A stretch of DNA of 64,000 bases from contig JBMOPE010000009.1 in NCBI GenBank assembly GCA_049323755.1, forward strand, positions 258,156 through 322,155, read 5' to 3'. Position 1 is the first letter of the stretch. The number at the start of each line of letters is the position of its first letter. Below the pieces are notes generated by a model. It did not search any database and had not been told where the DNA came from. It was given only the letters and a program-made list of their open reading frames with translations. A program made the position numbers and the translations under genes. Shown here one piece after another: positions 8,413 to 16,613 of the stretch. The stretch comes from BRHc4a sp049323755 (GTDB lineage Bacteria; Bacillota; Desulfotomaculia; Desulfotomaculales; Desulfocucumaceae).

Positions 8413-9080
8413 GCCGTCACCTCCGCTTTACTTTCCAAATATCTTGCATACCTGGCCAGAGGAAAGCACAGCGACAAATAAAGCAGCCCTGTTACTATAT
8501 AGGTTGGCCCGTAATAGAGATAGTTGCTGGACCAGGAGTCAGCGTGGTACATAAGCTCACCACCGGCAACCATGGCTAATACGGAAGTGTTTTTTATTAG
8601 ATTAACCGCTTGGTTAGTTAACGGCGGGTATACGGCCCTTTTCGCCTGGGGCAGTATTATGTGCCTCATGGCTCTGATATACGAAAAGCCCTGAGAAAAA
8701 GCAGCCTCTGTCTGACCGCGGGGAATAGACTCGATGCCTGCCCGCACCACTTCAGCAATATATGCCCCATGATACACTCCTACGCCCAAAATCCCAACTA
8801 AGAAAACAGGCAAAGTAATACCCATATGGGGCAATCCGTGATATATAAAGAATACCTGGATAACCAACGGTGTATTCTGAATAAATTCCACATATACCCG
8901 GTTGATTATCCTGGTGATTCTCCATTGTGCAGTGCCAAGCACCCCGAACACTACCCCCAGCGCAAGGGCTAAAGCCAGCCCAAGCAGCGACAGCAATATC
9001 GTATTTAGAAAGCCGGTGGCAAAAATTTGCCAGTCTTCGAAAAGTGCCACCCACTTAAACCAAGCGAACGGTCCATTCAC
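8409..9080 (-). CDS. polar amino acid ABC transporter permease (GluC-like)
   Basis: A 223-residue permease, partner of the gene that follows it. It shows the typical short N-terminus, then a hydrophobic segment near residues 20-45, and the EAA loop EAAFSQGFSYIRAMRHIILP near residue 140. It belongs to the His/Glu/Gln/Arg opine permease family. It overlaps the binding-protein gene upstream by one base (9080 shared) and the next permease by 4 bp, so all three are translationally coupled. Substrate specificity resides in the binding protein and is not readable here. Confidence 0.88.
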   Translation of the reverse strand: MNGPFAWFKWVALFEDWQIFATGFLNTILLSLLGLALALALGVVFGVLGTAQWRITRIINRVYVEFIQNTPLVIQVFFIYHGLPHMGITLPVFLVGILGVGVYHGAYIAEVVRAGIESIPRGQTEAAFSQGFSYIRAMRHIILPQAKRAVYPPLTNQAVNLIKNTSVLAMVAGGELMYHADSWSSNYLYYGPTYIVTGLLYLSLCFPLARYARYLESKAEVTA

Positions 9081-9892
9081 TATTTAAGACCCCATTTTTG
9101 TATAAGTTTATCCAGGTCACCGGATTTTTGCATGCCGGTAACAGTATCATTTACAAGTTTAGCCAAACCGGTATTGGAAAGCTTTGTAGCCACACCGTAT
9201 TCCTGAGGGGAGAAGCGGTCGGGCAGAATAACAGTGGTATCATCAAGGTAGCCAAACAAAATGGCGGCGTCAACCGAGAAGCAGTTAACACGTCCTGCAT
9301 CAAGGGCAGTCTTAATTTCCGGGTAAGTGCCAAATTCAAGGAAAGTAACCTTTGTACCAATTTTATCCGCTGCCTCCTGAACAGCTTTTTTACTGGTGGC
9401 GCTCTGTGCGACGCCTATTTTCTTACCGTCCAGATCTTTCAGGCCCTTAATGCCTGAGTCTTTTTTAACCATAAGCGCTACACCATCGGTAAAATAAGGG
9501 TCTGAGAAGTTATAACTCTTTTTCCGCTCTTCAGTAATAGTAAAGGTTGCGATGACCATGTCAACTTCGCCGTTGTCAAGCAGCGGCCCTCTTGTTTTGG
9601 CGGTTACAGGGTGCAGCTTGATTTTGGTCTCATCACCGAGAATAGTTTTAGCCAGGGTTTTGGCAATATCAATTTCCATCCCGTCTATATTGCCGGTTTT
9701 GGGGTCTTTAAAACCAAATTTCGGCACGTCAACTTTTACTCCTACATTTAGCACCCCACGATCTTTTATGGCCTTGATGTCAGCCGAAACACCGTCCGTT
9801 GCAGCGGGCTTGGTTGCATCGGACCCGCATCCTGCTAAAAAGAGCACCGAGGCAAATACCAAACAGAGAACCAGAATACCAATTCTTTTCAT
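9080..9892 (-). CDS. amino acid ABC transporter substrate-binding lipoprotein
   Basis: A 270-residue extracytoplasmic solute-binding protein of family 3. The N-terminal signal peptide ends in lipobox FLAGC (Cys near residue 22), so the protein is tethered to the membrane. The mature protein begins with DIKAIKDRGVLNVGVKVD and contains the conserved block GFKDPKTGNIDGMEIDIAKTLAK, typical of glutamate/aspartate/glutamine binding proteins. Later segments (DMVIATFTITEERKKSYNFS and the DAAILFGYL hinge region) fit the two-lobed fold. A good ribosome site (AGGAGGA) precedes ATG 9892. It captures the amino acid for the two permeases encoded downstream. Confidence 0.9.
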   Translation of the reverse strand: MKRIGILVLCLVFASVLFLAGCGSDATKPAATDGVSADIKAIKDRGVLNVGVKVDVPKFGFKDPKTGNIDGMEIDIAKTLAKTILGDETKIKLHPVTAKTRGPLLDNGEVDMVIATFTITEERKKSYNFSDPYFTDGVALMVKKDSGIKGLKDLDGKKIGVAQSATSKKAVQEAADKIGTKVTFLEFGTYPEIKTALDAGRVNCFSVDAAILFGYLDDTTVILPDRFSPQEYGVATKLSNTGLAKLVNDTVTGMQKSGDLDKLIQKWGLK

Positions 9893-9927
9893 CCACTAAT
9901 CCTCCTAGTTTATTAGTTATTATTAAC

Positions 9928-10653
9928 CTAACGCAATATCCGGCTTAAAAATACTTTGGTACGTTCATGTTCGGGATTTGTAAAGAAATGTTCAGGAGGT
10001 CCCTCCTCGAGGATCTCCCCTTCATCCATAAATATTACCCGGTCGGCAACCTGGCGGGCAAAGCCCATTTCATGAGTAACTACAACCATTGTAATTCCCT
10101 CCTGCGCCAGGTCAATCATAACATCCAGCACTTCCTGAATCATTTCGGGATCCAGCGCCGAGGTGGGCTCATCAAACAGCATAATCTTGGGCCGCATGTT
10201 TAAAGCCCTTGCAATGGCCACGCGCTGTTGCTGTCCGCCGGATAGTTGTGAGGGATAGGCGTTAGCTTTGGCGCTTAATCCCACCCTCTCAAGAATAGCC
10301 ATCCCTGATTCTTCTGCTTCCTTGCGGGATACTCCTTTGATCAGCGTAGGTGCCAAAGTAAGGTTTTCCAAAACGGTTTTATGGGGATAAAGATTAAACT
10401 GTTGAAACACCATTCCGAAAGACTGCCTTACCTTAGTCACCGGCGCCCCGGCAGCGGTTATTTCCACCCCATCTATAATTACCTTACCTGCACTTGGCTT
10501 TTCCAACAAATTCATGCAGCGAATGAGGGTACTTTTCCCCGAGCCGCTAGGTCCGATTACCACTACTTTTTCTCCGCTATTTACGGTAAGGTCACAACCC
10601 TTTAATACATGTAAATCCCCAAAGTGCTTATGAATTCCTTCAAGCCTGATCAA
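9928..10653 (-). CDS. polar amino acid ABC transporter ATPase (GlnQ/GluA-like)
   Basis: A 241-residue ATP-binding subunit that powers the importer. Motifs in order: Walker A GPSGSGKST (residues 33-41), Q-loop in FQQFNLYPHKT (near 85), ABC signature LSGGQQQR (near 136), Walker B IMLFDEPTSALDPE (near 155) and the H-loop VVVTHEMGFA (near 195). This is the standard GlnQ family length and sequence. It is the first gene of the operon, 35 nt ahead of the binding protein, and is preceded by AAAGGAGGTAATT. No regulator is adjacent. Confidence 0.92.
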   Translation of the reverse strand: MIRLEGIHKHFGDLHVLKGCDLTVNSGEKVVVIGPSGSGKSTLIRCMNLLEKPSAGKVIIDGVEITAAGAPVTKVRQSFGMVFQQFNLYPHKTVLENLTLAPTLIKGVSRKEAEESGMAILERVGLSAKANAYPSQLSGGQQQRVAIARALNMRPKIMLFDEPTSALDPEMIQEVLDVMIDLAQEGITMVVVTHEMGFARQVADRVIFMDEGEILEEGPPEHFFTNPEHERTKVFLSRILR

Positions 10654-11169
10654 TATAAATTACCTCCTTTCTAAAGTAGTATAAACTGTGCCCCACCGTA
10701 AACTATTAAAATAATTATTACGAGTAAAACACAAAAACACCACGCGAACAGGTGCGTTCGGGTGGAAGCCATACCAATGCCAAAAACGCCTATACTATTT
10801 AAATCAATAATATTTTGTATACATGATTAATTATATGTCATGCCGCAATTATCCTTTTTTTTAATATTTAGATAATTCAAAATAAATTCCTCCTCCTGAA
10901 TTAGCACTTTCTTCGCCAGCTATAAAAATTAATGAATTGTGTTTTATACACAGGGCACATACGGATGTGCTCCGGACTTATTTACAACCCCGAGCTGGAA
11001 ACCATGGCGCAAGGCAAGAACCGTCCCCGCTTGCCTTTCTAAAAATAATAGATTTAACAAGGAAAAATTTATTATAATATGGAAAATTAGCAATAGTATT
11101 TGGCATAGTTGCCTGAAGGCTATCCTGGCAGTATCCAGGTAGACCAAATGAAATGGAGTAGATTATTTT
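10654..11169. other. 515-bp intergenic region holding one REP-like repeat
   Basis: Between the divergent transporter operon and the 11170 gene I see AT-rich promoter-like DNA, a small dyad around 10741-10765, and the REP-like repeat at 10993-11037. Short open frames overlapping the repeat have no ribosome sites and look accidental. Confidence 0.5.
10993..11037 (+). repeat. REP-like repeat, copy 1
   Basis: The repeat reads AGCTGGAAACCATGG, a 4-nt gap, then GGCAAGAACCGTCCCC and GCTTGCC, with GGCAAG / CTTGCC forming a small stem. Other full copies lie at 16234-16277 (inverted) and 25551-25594; short forms lie near 32665 and 34036. The AACCGTCCCC core resembles repeats associated with RAYT-type transposases in Firmicutes (known family resemblance; no transposase is present here). 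Confidence 0.6.
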
Positions 11170-11787
11170 ATGAACAGAACAAAGCTGAAAGAAGCCGAAA
11201 AAACTTTCTTCATGCAATACCCCGGTGGATTTGCCAATCCTGAAATGCTGAAAATTGCCAAAAAGCATAAAGTGGAGAAAATGAACAGAATGGCCTGGGA
11301 GAGCTTCGCCGCTGATCAGTTTGAAAACCCGGAGAAGATTGTTGACTCTATGGCTAAAGTCATCAGCCAGTCCTCACTGGTTTCCCTTTTTGAAAAACCC
11401 AAATTCAGGGACTTGGTAAAAGCGCTAAGCAGTAATGAAAAGGAACTTTTATCCCTGGGACTTAAAGAATTCCTTCACGGTGACCAGGAGCCGGGGTTTG
11501 AAATGATGTGCGGGCTTTTAAAAAAATATAAACTGGCCAAATGGCCGCTGTTAACGGTCTGTCCTGTATATTACAGGCCCGGTGTGGAGGTATTTATTAA
11601 GCCTACCACCGCCAAAGGGGTGATAGATTTTTTTGAGCTGGAGGGGCTCAAATACAGCCCTTCTCCCACCTATGATTTTTACCGGGCTTACCGGGAAAAG
11701 ATTAACCAGATGAAAATGGGAATTGACCCGTCACTGCAAAATGATAATGCTGCTTTCTGTGGTTTTCTCATGATGTCTATTCAGTAA
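11170..11787 (+). CDS. conserved protein of unknown function
   Basis: I do not recognise this 205-residue protein. It is predicted soluble, rich in Lys, Phe and Met, with no signal peptide or membrane helix. Features visible are an N-terminal basic helical region (MNRTKLKEAEKTFFMQYPGG), a Trp in RMAWESFAADQF near residue 43, and a C-terminal half with TVCPVYYRPGVEVFIKPTTAKG that looks like strands. Start ATG 11170 is preceded by TGGAGTAG at a normal distance. A serine hydrolase gene follows after 78 nt on the same strand, so the two may be co-transcribed. The gene lies left of the oldest tRNA remnant and so outside the clearest island array. Confidence 0.6.
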   Translation: MNRTKLKEAEKTFFMQYPGGFANPEMLKIAKKHKVEKMNRMAWESFAADQFENPEKIVDSMAKVISQSSLVSLFEKPKFRDLVKALSSNEKELLSLGLKEFLHGDQEPGFEMMCGLLKKYKLAKWPLLTVCPVYYRPGVEVFIKPTTAKGVIDFFELEGLKYSPSPTYDFYRAYREKINQMKMGIDPSLQNDNAAFCGFLMMSIQ

Positions 11788-11865
11788 TATGGCAGTATAT
11801 CGTCCTGAACGAATTTGTCAGCTTTTGTAATCAGGTAAATTATTAAATTATAGTGAGGAAAGCAA

Positions 11866-12984
11866 ATGAATGAGGGCAGATTTGTGAAAGCACAGGATGG
11901 TATTCAAAAAAAATTGAATAATATGGTATTAAAGAGTAAAAAGCTCAGACATGCACTTTTGCTGGTTCACTCCGATAAACATGGCTTTCACTGGAAGTTT
12001 GCTTCGGGAGTCACGGGAAAGGAACAGAAACCCATTAATAAGGATAACCCCTATCATATCGCCAGCATTGGCAAGACCTTCAACTCAGTCATTATCGCCA
12101 GGCTGTACGAAAGGGGGAAAATAAGCTACGATGACCCCATTTCCAGGCACATTCCCCCGGAAATGCTGGAAAACCTGTTTGTATACAGGAACAAGGATTA
12201 CTCCGGGGAGGTGCAGGTAAGGCATCTTCTAAACCATACTTCGGGCATAGCCGATTATTATGAGGATAAGCCTGTTTCCGGGAAACCGGTGAGGGAGTTG
12301 CTTGTTGAGGAGCCCGACAGATTCTGGACCCCGGATGATACCATCAATTACACCAGGCAGAATCTTAAAGCCTTTGCGGCGCCGGGAGAAAGGTTTCATT
12401 ACTCCGACACCGGCTATAATCTCCTGGGCAAAATTATAGAGGAAATATCAGGCAGACCTTACCATGAAAACCTGCATGGAGAAATATTCGACCCTCTGGG
12501 AATGGTTAACAGCTATTTCCTTTACTATAGTGAGCCCAGGGAAAAAAGCCCCTGGACCATCCCTGACACACTTTTCGGCAAAATGGAGGTTTCAGCCTTT
12601 AAAGGCAGCAGCGCCAGCTGGGCTGGGGGTGGCGCAGTTTCCTCCACCGAGGACCTGCTTCTCTTCCTGAAGGCACTGGTTAGCAACACCCTTATTAAAA
12701 AGGAAACCCTTGAAATATGCAAAAATGACACGGGTAAATTCGGTTTCGGCATGGATTACGGATACGGCATCCTTAAACTGAATATAAGCAAGATGACCTT
12801 TGTGTTGTCCCGCAACCTTAACCTGTGGGGTAACTTCGGCTCAACTGCCACTTACATGTTTTACAACCCCTTTTACGATATCTATATTATCGGGGCTTTT
12901 AACCATACCGGTTACGTTGTAAGGCAGGTATTTTTCCTCATAGAGATTATCCGGCTGCTGAGCAAAGCCTGCGCTCCCCGTTAG
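11866..12984 (+). CDS. serine hydrolase of the beta-lactamase / penicillin-binding protein family
   Basis: A 372-residue class C beta-lactamase-like (AmpC/EstB) serine hydrolase. The nucleophile motif SxxK is seen as SIGK (IASIGKTFNS, near residue 69). The second motif YSDTGYNLLGKI (near residue 187) carries the catalytic Tyr. Other hallmarks are VRHLLNHTSGIADYY and the Gly-rich SASWAGGGAVSS region near 250. Members include D-aminopeptidases, esterases and lipid-acting enzymes, so the substrate is not predictable. No signal peptide is visible, so a cytoplasmic enzyme is likely, unlike true beta-lactamases. The ribosome site is GAGGAAAG before ATG 11866. Confidence 0.85.
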   Translation: MNEGRFVKAQDGIQKKLNNMVLKSKKLRHALLLVHSDKHGFHWKFASGVTGKEQKPINKDNPYHIASIGKTFNSVIIARLYERGKISYDDPISRHIPPEMLENLFVYRNKDYSGEVQVRHLLNHTSGIADYYEDKPVSGKPVRELLVEEPDRFWTPDDTINYTRQNLKAFAAPGERFHYSDTGYNLLGKIIEEISGRPYHENLHGEIFDPLGMVNSYFLYYSEPREKSPWTIPDTLFGKMEVSAFKGSSASWAGGGAVSSTEDLLLFLKALVSNTLIKKETLEICKNDTGKFGFGMDYGYGILKLNISKMTFVLSRNLNLWGNFGSTATYMFYNPFYDIYIIGAFNHTGYVVRQVFFLIEIIRLLSKACAPR

Positions 12985-13044
12985 AATTGGCGACCACCTT
13001 CGCCCGAGACGTCAGCTGCAGCACATTTTGCCCTCTGAATTAAT

Positions 13045-13218
13045 CAAGGGATTGTCACCTTAAACAGTGGCAATCCCTCTATCATATCAAATCGGATGTT
13101 AGGCATACTTCCGAACTACGCGATTCACATCAAATCAGAGATTGGGTTCTCTGCTTTTGGCGGAGAGACAGGTATTCGAACCCTGGATACGGCACATTCG
13201 GTCTACTCGATTTCGAGT
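13045..13218 (-). repeat. tRNA-Ser(CGA) 3'-half remnant with downstream hairpin, copy 1
   Basis: The tRNA part (13158-13218) starts with the CCA end, keeps the T-arm and variable arm, and stops at the anticodon stem-loop CTCGATTTCGAG, after which similarity to the intact gene at 34269 ends. The part towards 13045 is the decayed downstream region with a terminator-like hairpin (AAGGGATTG / CAATCCCT). It is the most diverged and leftmost copy, consistent with the oldest insertion. Confidence 0.8.
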
Positions 13219-13281
13219 TTTGTTGAAATCTTTCTGCTGGTATTAGAAAAGAAAAGTCTGCTCGCTAAAACAGCCTAAAAG

Positions 13282-13310
13282 TTTACATTTTGAGATTTGG
13301 CTGATATAAT
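13282..13310 (+). promoter_or_regulatory. sigma-A promoter of the TetR gene
   Basis: TTTACA, 17-bp spacer, TATAAT. The start of transcription would fall near 13317, just upstream of the operator at 13325-13352. Confidence 0.7.
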
Positions 13311-13324
13311 CATCTCATAGACCT

Positions 13325-13352
13325 CGTGACCAAATTTCAACAAGTGTTCACC
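13325..13352. promoter_or_regulatory. TetR-like operator 1
   Basis: Imperfect dyad CGTGACC...GTTCACC with CAAATTTCAACAAGT between. It matches the site at 16122-16149 before the ABC-F gene (GGTGAC...TTCACC, same CAACAA centre), so one regulator probably binds both. Here it lies just after the promoter, as expected for autorepression. Confidence 0.6.
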
Positions 13353-13377
13353 AAATTTATTTCAAAGGGGTTTGGTA

Positions 13378-13977
13378 ATGGCTAAATTTACTGAAAACGA
13401 AAAGGAACAAATACGGCGATGTCTTTTAGATAAAGGTAAAGAGCTTTTTATTCAATATGGTCTCTCTAAAACGAGCATTGATGACCTTGTTCAAGCATGT
13501 GGGATTGCCAAGGGCTCCTTTTATAAATTTTTCTCCTCAAAAGAAGAGCTTTTTTATATAATTTTGCAAAATCAGGAGGAAGTTACAAACCGGTTGATAG
13601 GAGGACATCTGCAAGAGAATCTCCCTCCCAAGGAATTGATCTCTTCATTCTTACATATGGCTTTTGAATTGGCCGATGAAAATCCTCTTTTAAAACAATG
13701 GTTTAAGGATGGGGAATCTGAACGGATAAAACGCAAATTACCCAAGCATCTTATAAAAGACTTTTCAGAACATAACGCAAAAAAGGGAATAGCCTTTATT
13801 CAGGCCTTAATTCAGCGCGGTGTACTAAGACAACAAGACCCGGAAGTGATTAATGGGGTCCTTCATGCCATTTTGCTGCTTCGGATACATAAAGAAGAGT
13901 TAGGTAAAGATTTGTTTCCCCAAATTATGGACGTAATAATTGATTATATTGCCGGAGGCTTGGCAGCTGAGTCATGA
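13378..13977 (+). CDS. TetR family regulator, probable repressor of the ABC-F gene
   Basis: A 199-residue TetR-type regulator. The DNA-binding domain is residues 10-55 (LLDKGKELFIQYGLSKTSI followed by VQACGIAKGSFYKFFSS), and the C-terminal helical domain shows no known ligand signature. ATG 13378 was chosen because AAAGGGG lies 7 nt upstream; a TTG at 13372 is too close. It converges on the ABC-F gene, whose promoter carries the same operator as this gene's own, so the pair is probably a drug-responsive switch (inference). Base use is clearly more AT-rich than in the fix or ser operons, fitting acquisition by transfer. Confidence 0.85.
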   Translation: MAKFTENEKEQIRRCLLDKGKELFIQYGLSKTSIDDLVQACGIAKGSFYKFFSSKEELFYIILQNQEEVTNRLIGGHLQENLPPKELISSFLHMAFELADENPLLKQWFKDGESERIKRKLPKHLIKDFSEHNAKKGIAFIQALIQRGVLRQQDPEVINGVLHAILLLRIHKEELGKDLFPQIMDVIIDYIAGGLAAES

Positions 13978-14027
13978 TCACTATGACCCTGCCGTTCCAG
14001 GTAATTAACGGTCCTGTGATTTTAACT

Positions 14028-15938
14028 TCAGGTTATCAGGTCATTCCATATAGCATAAAGTCTGTCAATTTCTTTTAGCAAATCGCCATATTCTTTATAT
14101 ATTTCCACCGGGGCAGATTCACCAAATAGTTCCTCCATTTCTTTAATTTTATCCTCAAGGCTTATTATTTGAGCCTCGATTTCCAGCCTGTCTTTTGCCA
14201 GGTTTTGAGTTTTAGCACCGGTGTAATTTTTATTATTTGAAGTTTTACTTGAATGTTTACGCGGCTTAGATTCCTTTTCTTCCGTATTTCCTTCATCAAT
14301 ACCGTATTTAACCTGTTTGTAGAAATTATAGTTCCCTTCATAGGTAATTATTTTTCCGTCTTCGATTTCAAGTATTTTTCCCACACAATGAGTCAGGTAA
14401 TATCTGTCATGGGTAACTGCTATGATAGTCCCCTTAAAACCTTTTAATGCCTCTTCAACTGCATCCCTTGCAGGCATATCAAGGTGATTTGTAGGCTCAT
14501 CAAGTATCAGGCAGTCTGCATCATCCAGCATTACGCATGCAAGATAAAGCCTGACACGTTCTCCCCCGCTTAAAACCTTTATACTTTTACTAATCTCATC
14601 TCCATAAAATTGAAACCGTGCAAGATAGTCCCGGGCCTCCCTCTCTGGTATATCGCTTTTGGATAAAATAAGCTGAAGCACTGTCGTATCTTCATTTTCA
14701 AACAGTACTTCCTGTCCCATGTAAGAATATTTTACCCATTCGCCAAGCCTTAAAAAGCCCTCATAGTTTTTATCATTTTTCAGCAGCATATTAATAAGTG
14801 TTGTTTTTCCGCATCCATTGGGACCGATTATACCTACTCTTTCTCCTCCTCCTATATGAAAGCTTGCACCTGAGAATAACTTCACATCTCCAAAACTTTT
14901 TCTTAAGTTGTCCGCCCACGCTATCTCCTTGCTGACATGCATGATTTTTTTGAATTCCATTTTGGGGCCATCAACCCTGAAAAGGTGCTCCTTCTTTTTA
15001 ACTGCTGCAAGGCCTATTTTAAGCTCATCAGTGAGCTTTTTTATCTCCCTTTCCCTACTTTTTGACGCCTTCGACCTGCCCTTACTCTTGAGCCCTTGTA
15101 CTATATTATTTGTATTTTTTATCGTCCACCTCAGGCGTTTTTGCTCTTTTAATACAAATTGGCTAAGCTGCTTTTTATGCTCCATATAGTTTGAATAGTT
15201 GCCGCTTCTTATACAAAGGCTGCCCTTTTCCAGCTCTGCAACCCTTGTGGCAACTCTATCCAGGAAATATCTATCATGGGATACGAAGATTATCCCCCCT
15301 TTAAATTTTTTTAGAAAGCCTTCAAACCATTCAGTTGCCTTAATATCCAAATGGTTTGTAGGCTCGTCAAGTATAAGCAGGTCCGGCTCCTCTAATAGAA
15401 TCTTTGCAACTGAAATACGCATTTTCTCTCCACCGCTCAGCTTGTTAAGCGGGGTACCTAAAGTTTCCTGGCGCAGGCCCAAACCAAGAAGTATTTTCTT
15501 TATTTTAGTCTCAATTGTGTAGCCATCCATAGACTCATATCTTATAAGAAGTCTTGAATACTCATCCATTAAATTTTTATATAATGGCGAGTCTGGATTC
15601 TTGCTATACTCATCCATTTGTTTTTCAAGCTTTCTTAGCTTCCTCTCAAGTCTGTACACCTTTTCATAGTGAAGAGCTTTTTCTGCACTTTTCTCAGCTA
15701 ACTCTACATCCTGCAAATCCTGGCTGAGATGTCCCACCTTTATATTCCTTGCTATAGTTACGCTCCCTCCATCACTACTCTCAAGCCCCATAGCGATTTT
15801 AAGCAACGTGGTTTTTCCCGCCCCATTAGGACCTACCAGCGCTACCCGCTCTCCCCTTTCGACTCTTAAGCTCACGCCATTTAATACACATTGGTTTTTA
15901 TATACTTTAACTATATTTTCAAGTACCAATAAACTCAT
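14028..15938 (-). CDS. ABC-F family ATPase, possible antibiotic resistance type
   Basis: A 636-residue soluble protein with two ABC domains and no membrane segments, the ABC-F layout. Walker A motifs: GPNGAGKTT (near residue 35) and GPNGCGKTT (near 370). Signatures: KLSGGEKMR and VLSGGERVR. Walker B: DLLILDEPTNHLD and DCLILDEPTNHLD. Between the domains is the charged interdomain linker (about residues 240-325, FVLKEQKRLRWTIKNTNNI onwards) that reaches the ribosomal P/A sites in this family. The C-terminus is an extra Lys/Glu-rich coiled-coil extension. ABC-F proteins either rescue drug-bound ribosomes or tune translation. ATG 15938 follows GGAGG by 7 nt. The TetR operator and leader terminator upstream favour a resistance role, but the housekeeping type is not excluded. 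Confidence 0.88.
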   Translation of the reverse strand: MSLLVLENIVKVYKNQCVLNGVSLRVERGERVALVGPNGAGKTTLLKIAMGLESSDGGSVTIARNIKVGHLSQDLQDVELAEKSAEKALHYEKVYRLERKLRKLEKQMDEYSKNPDSPLYKNLMDEYSRLLIRYESMDGYTIETKIKKILLGLGLRQETLGTPLNKLSGGEKMRISVAKILLEEPDLLILDEPTNHLDIKATEWFEGFLKKFKGGIIFVSHDRYFLDRVATRVAELEKGSLCIRSGNYSNYMEHKKQLSQFVLKEQKRLRWTIKNTNNIVQGLKSKGRSKASKSREREIKKLTDELKIGLAAVKKKEHLFRVDGPKMEFKKIMHVSKEIAWADNLRKSFGDVKLFSGASFHIGGGERVGIIGPNGCGKTTLINMLLKNDKNYEGFLRLGEWVKYSYMGQEVLFENEDTTVLQLILSKSDIPEREARDYLARFQFYGDEISKSIKVLSGGERVRLYLACVMLDDADCLILDEPTNHLDMPARDAVEEALKGFKGTIIAVTHDRYYLTHCVGKILEIEDGKIITYEGNYNFYKQVKYGIDEGNTEEKESKPRKHSSKTSNNKNYTGAKTQNLAKDRLEIEAQIISLEDKIKEMEELFGESAPVEIYKEYGDLLKEIDRLYAIWNDLIT

Positions 15939-16042
15939 TTTAATTCCTCCCCCCAAACTCCATAATTAATAATGGTTTTACTCCCCATATCCAAGCTGAA
16001 ACATAAACCACATGACTCTATGTGTACGCCTGGTCACAAACA

Positions 16043-16079
16043 ATTAATTAAAAAGGCTGCTCACACATAAAGCAGCCTT
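16043..16079 (-). terminator. leader terminator (attenuator) before the ABC-F gene
   Basis: On the minus strand an 8-bp stem AAGGCTGC / GCAGCCTT with an 11-nt loop runs into TTTTTAATTAATT. It lies between the promoter (16110-16137) and the gene start 15938, so transcription would stop early unless the hairpin is disrupted. A six-codon frame, ATG TGT GAG CAG CCT TTT TAA, begins in the loop and crosses the right arm. Confidence 0.6.
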
Positions 16080-16109
16080 GATCTTTTTACCAAATTGGCT
16101 GATATGTAT

Positions 16110-16149
16110 ATTATAAAACTTGGTGACTAAATGTCAACAATTATTCACC
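16110..16149 (-). promoter_or_regulatory. promoter and TetR-like operator 2 of the ABC-F gene
   Basis: On the minus strand TTGACA, 16-bp spacer, TATAAT (16137 to 16110). The dyad GGTGAC...TTCACC (16122-16149) overlaps the -35 box and spacer, an ideal position for a repressor. It matches the operator in front of the tetR gene at 13325. Confidence 0.7.
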
Positions 16150-16150
16150 A

Positions 16151-16232
16151 AAAGGGGCTTTATCCCGGAGAGATCGGCCGTTTTCAGGTCATCACCTTGA
16201 TTACCCCCCGGATCATCCCCATCCAGCAGCTG
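16151..16232 (-). pseudogene. fragment of the SafE-like fusion gene
   Basis: About 72 bp from 16161 match positions 20061-20136 of the HMA/SafE/cupredoxin gene almost base for base, with one 4-bp deletion that breaks the frame. It is joined directly to the ABC-F operator on one side and a REP-like repeat on the other, so it is a rearrangement scar. Confidence 0.8.
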
Positions 16233-16233
16233 T

Positions 16234-16277
16234 AGGCAAGTGGGGACGGTTCTTGCCTTGCCCCATGGTTTCCAGTT
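16234..16277 (-). repeat. REP-like repeat, copy 2 (inverted)
   Basis: It carries the same blocks as copy 1 in opposite orientation: GGCAAG, GGGGACGGTTCTTGCC, CCATGGTTTCCAG. It is followed at 16289-16334 by an inverted copy of the conserved element end seen at 25490-25536, in the same relative order, so repeat and element end moved together. Confidence 0.65.
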
Positions 16278-16288
16278 AGAAGTAATGG

Positions 16289-16334
16289 CCGTCCTGAGAG
16301 TTGACAAAATAGTGAAAAACATCCGTGAATTAGA
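16289..16334 (-). repeat. inverted copy of the conserved element-end box
   Basis: Reading the minus strand gives TTCACGGATGTTTTTCAC, then TATTTTGTCAACTCTCAGGAC, closely matching 25490-25540. Here it is inside segment E and in the opposite orientation, marking a lost or inverted element end. Confidence 0.65.
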
Positions 16335-16423
16335 TAACCCCTTGATTTGTATGCAATATGGGTAAGCGATTACCCACAGGTGCATTGGCATAAGGGAAAT
16401 TACGTCCGCAAGTAATGCGGGAC

Positions 16424-16545
16424 TAGCCTTGTTTTCAGCGTCTAATTGACTGTTATAAGCGTCAAAAGGTCCTTTCCTGGCTCACATGGTTCCTGGCGAA
16501 ATTCAGGTCCAGGGAGGTAAATAAAAGAGGATGCCCAGCATAAAT
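16424..16545 (-). pseudogene. fragment of the toxin-like gene at 22091-23140
   Basis: About 120 bp match positions 22380-22508 (shared blocks include GTTTTCAGCGTCTAATTGAC and AAATAAAAGAGG), with several single-base deletions that destroy the frame. It is a decayed piece of a second copy of that gene, or a scar of recombination with it. Confidence 0.85.
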
Positions 16546-16613
16546 GAACGGTTCTCCCGTCGGCTGTTGCACAAATCCACCGATAAAAACAACATGGGCT
16601 CCTCACCTTACTT

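Noticed and set aside
10741..10765. Possible riboswitch near the amino acid transporter
   Set aside because: Only a short dyad is visible; it lacks conserved motifs of lysine, glycine, glutamine or SAM classes.
13096..13278. Open frames such as 13096-13278, 21684-21947, 25117-25407 and 34187-34564 (plus strand) encoding GGETGIRTLE-like peptides
   Set aside because: They run through the tRNA-Ser remnants or the intact tRNA in antisense; the shared peptide is a translation of tRNA sequence and not a protein family.
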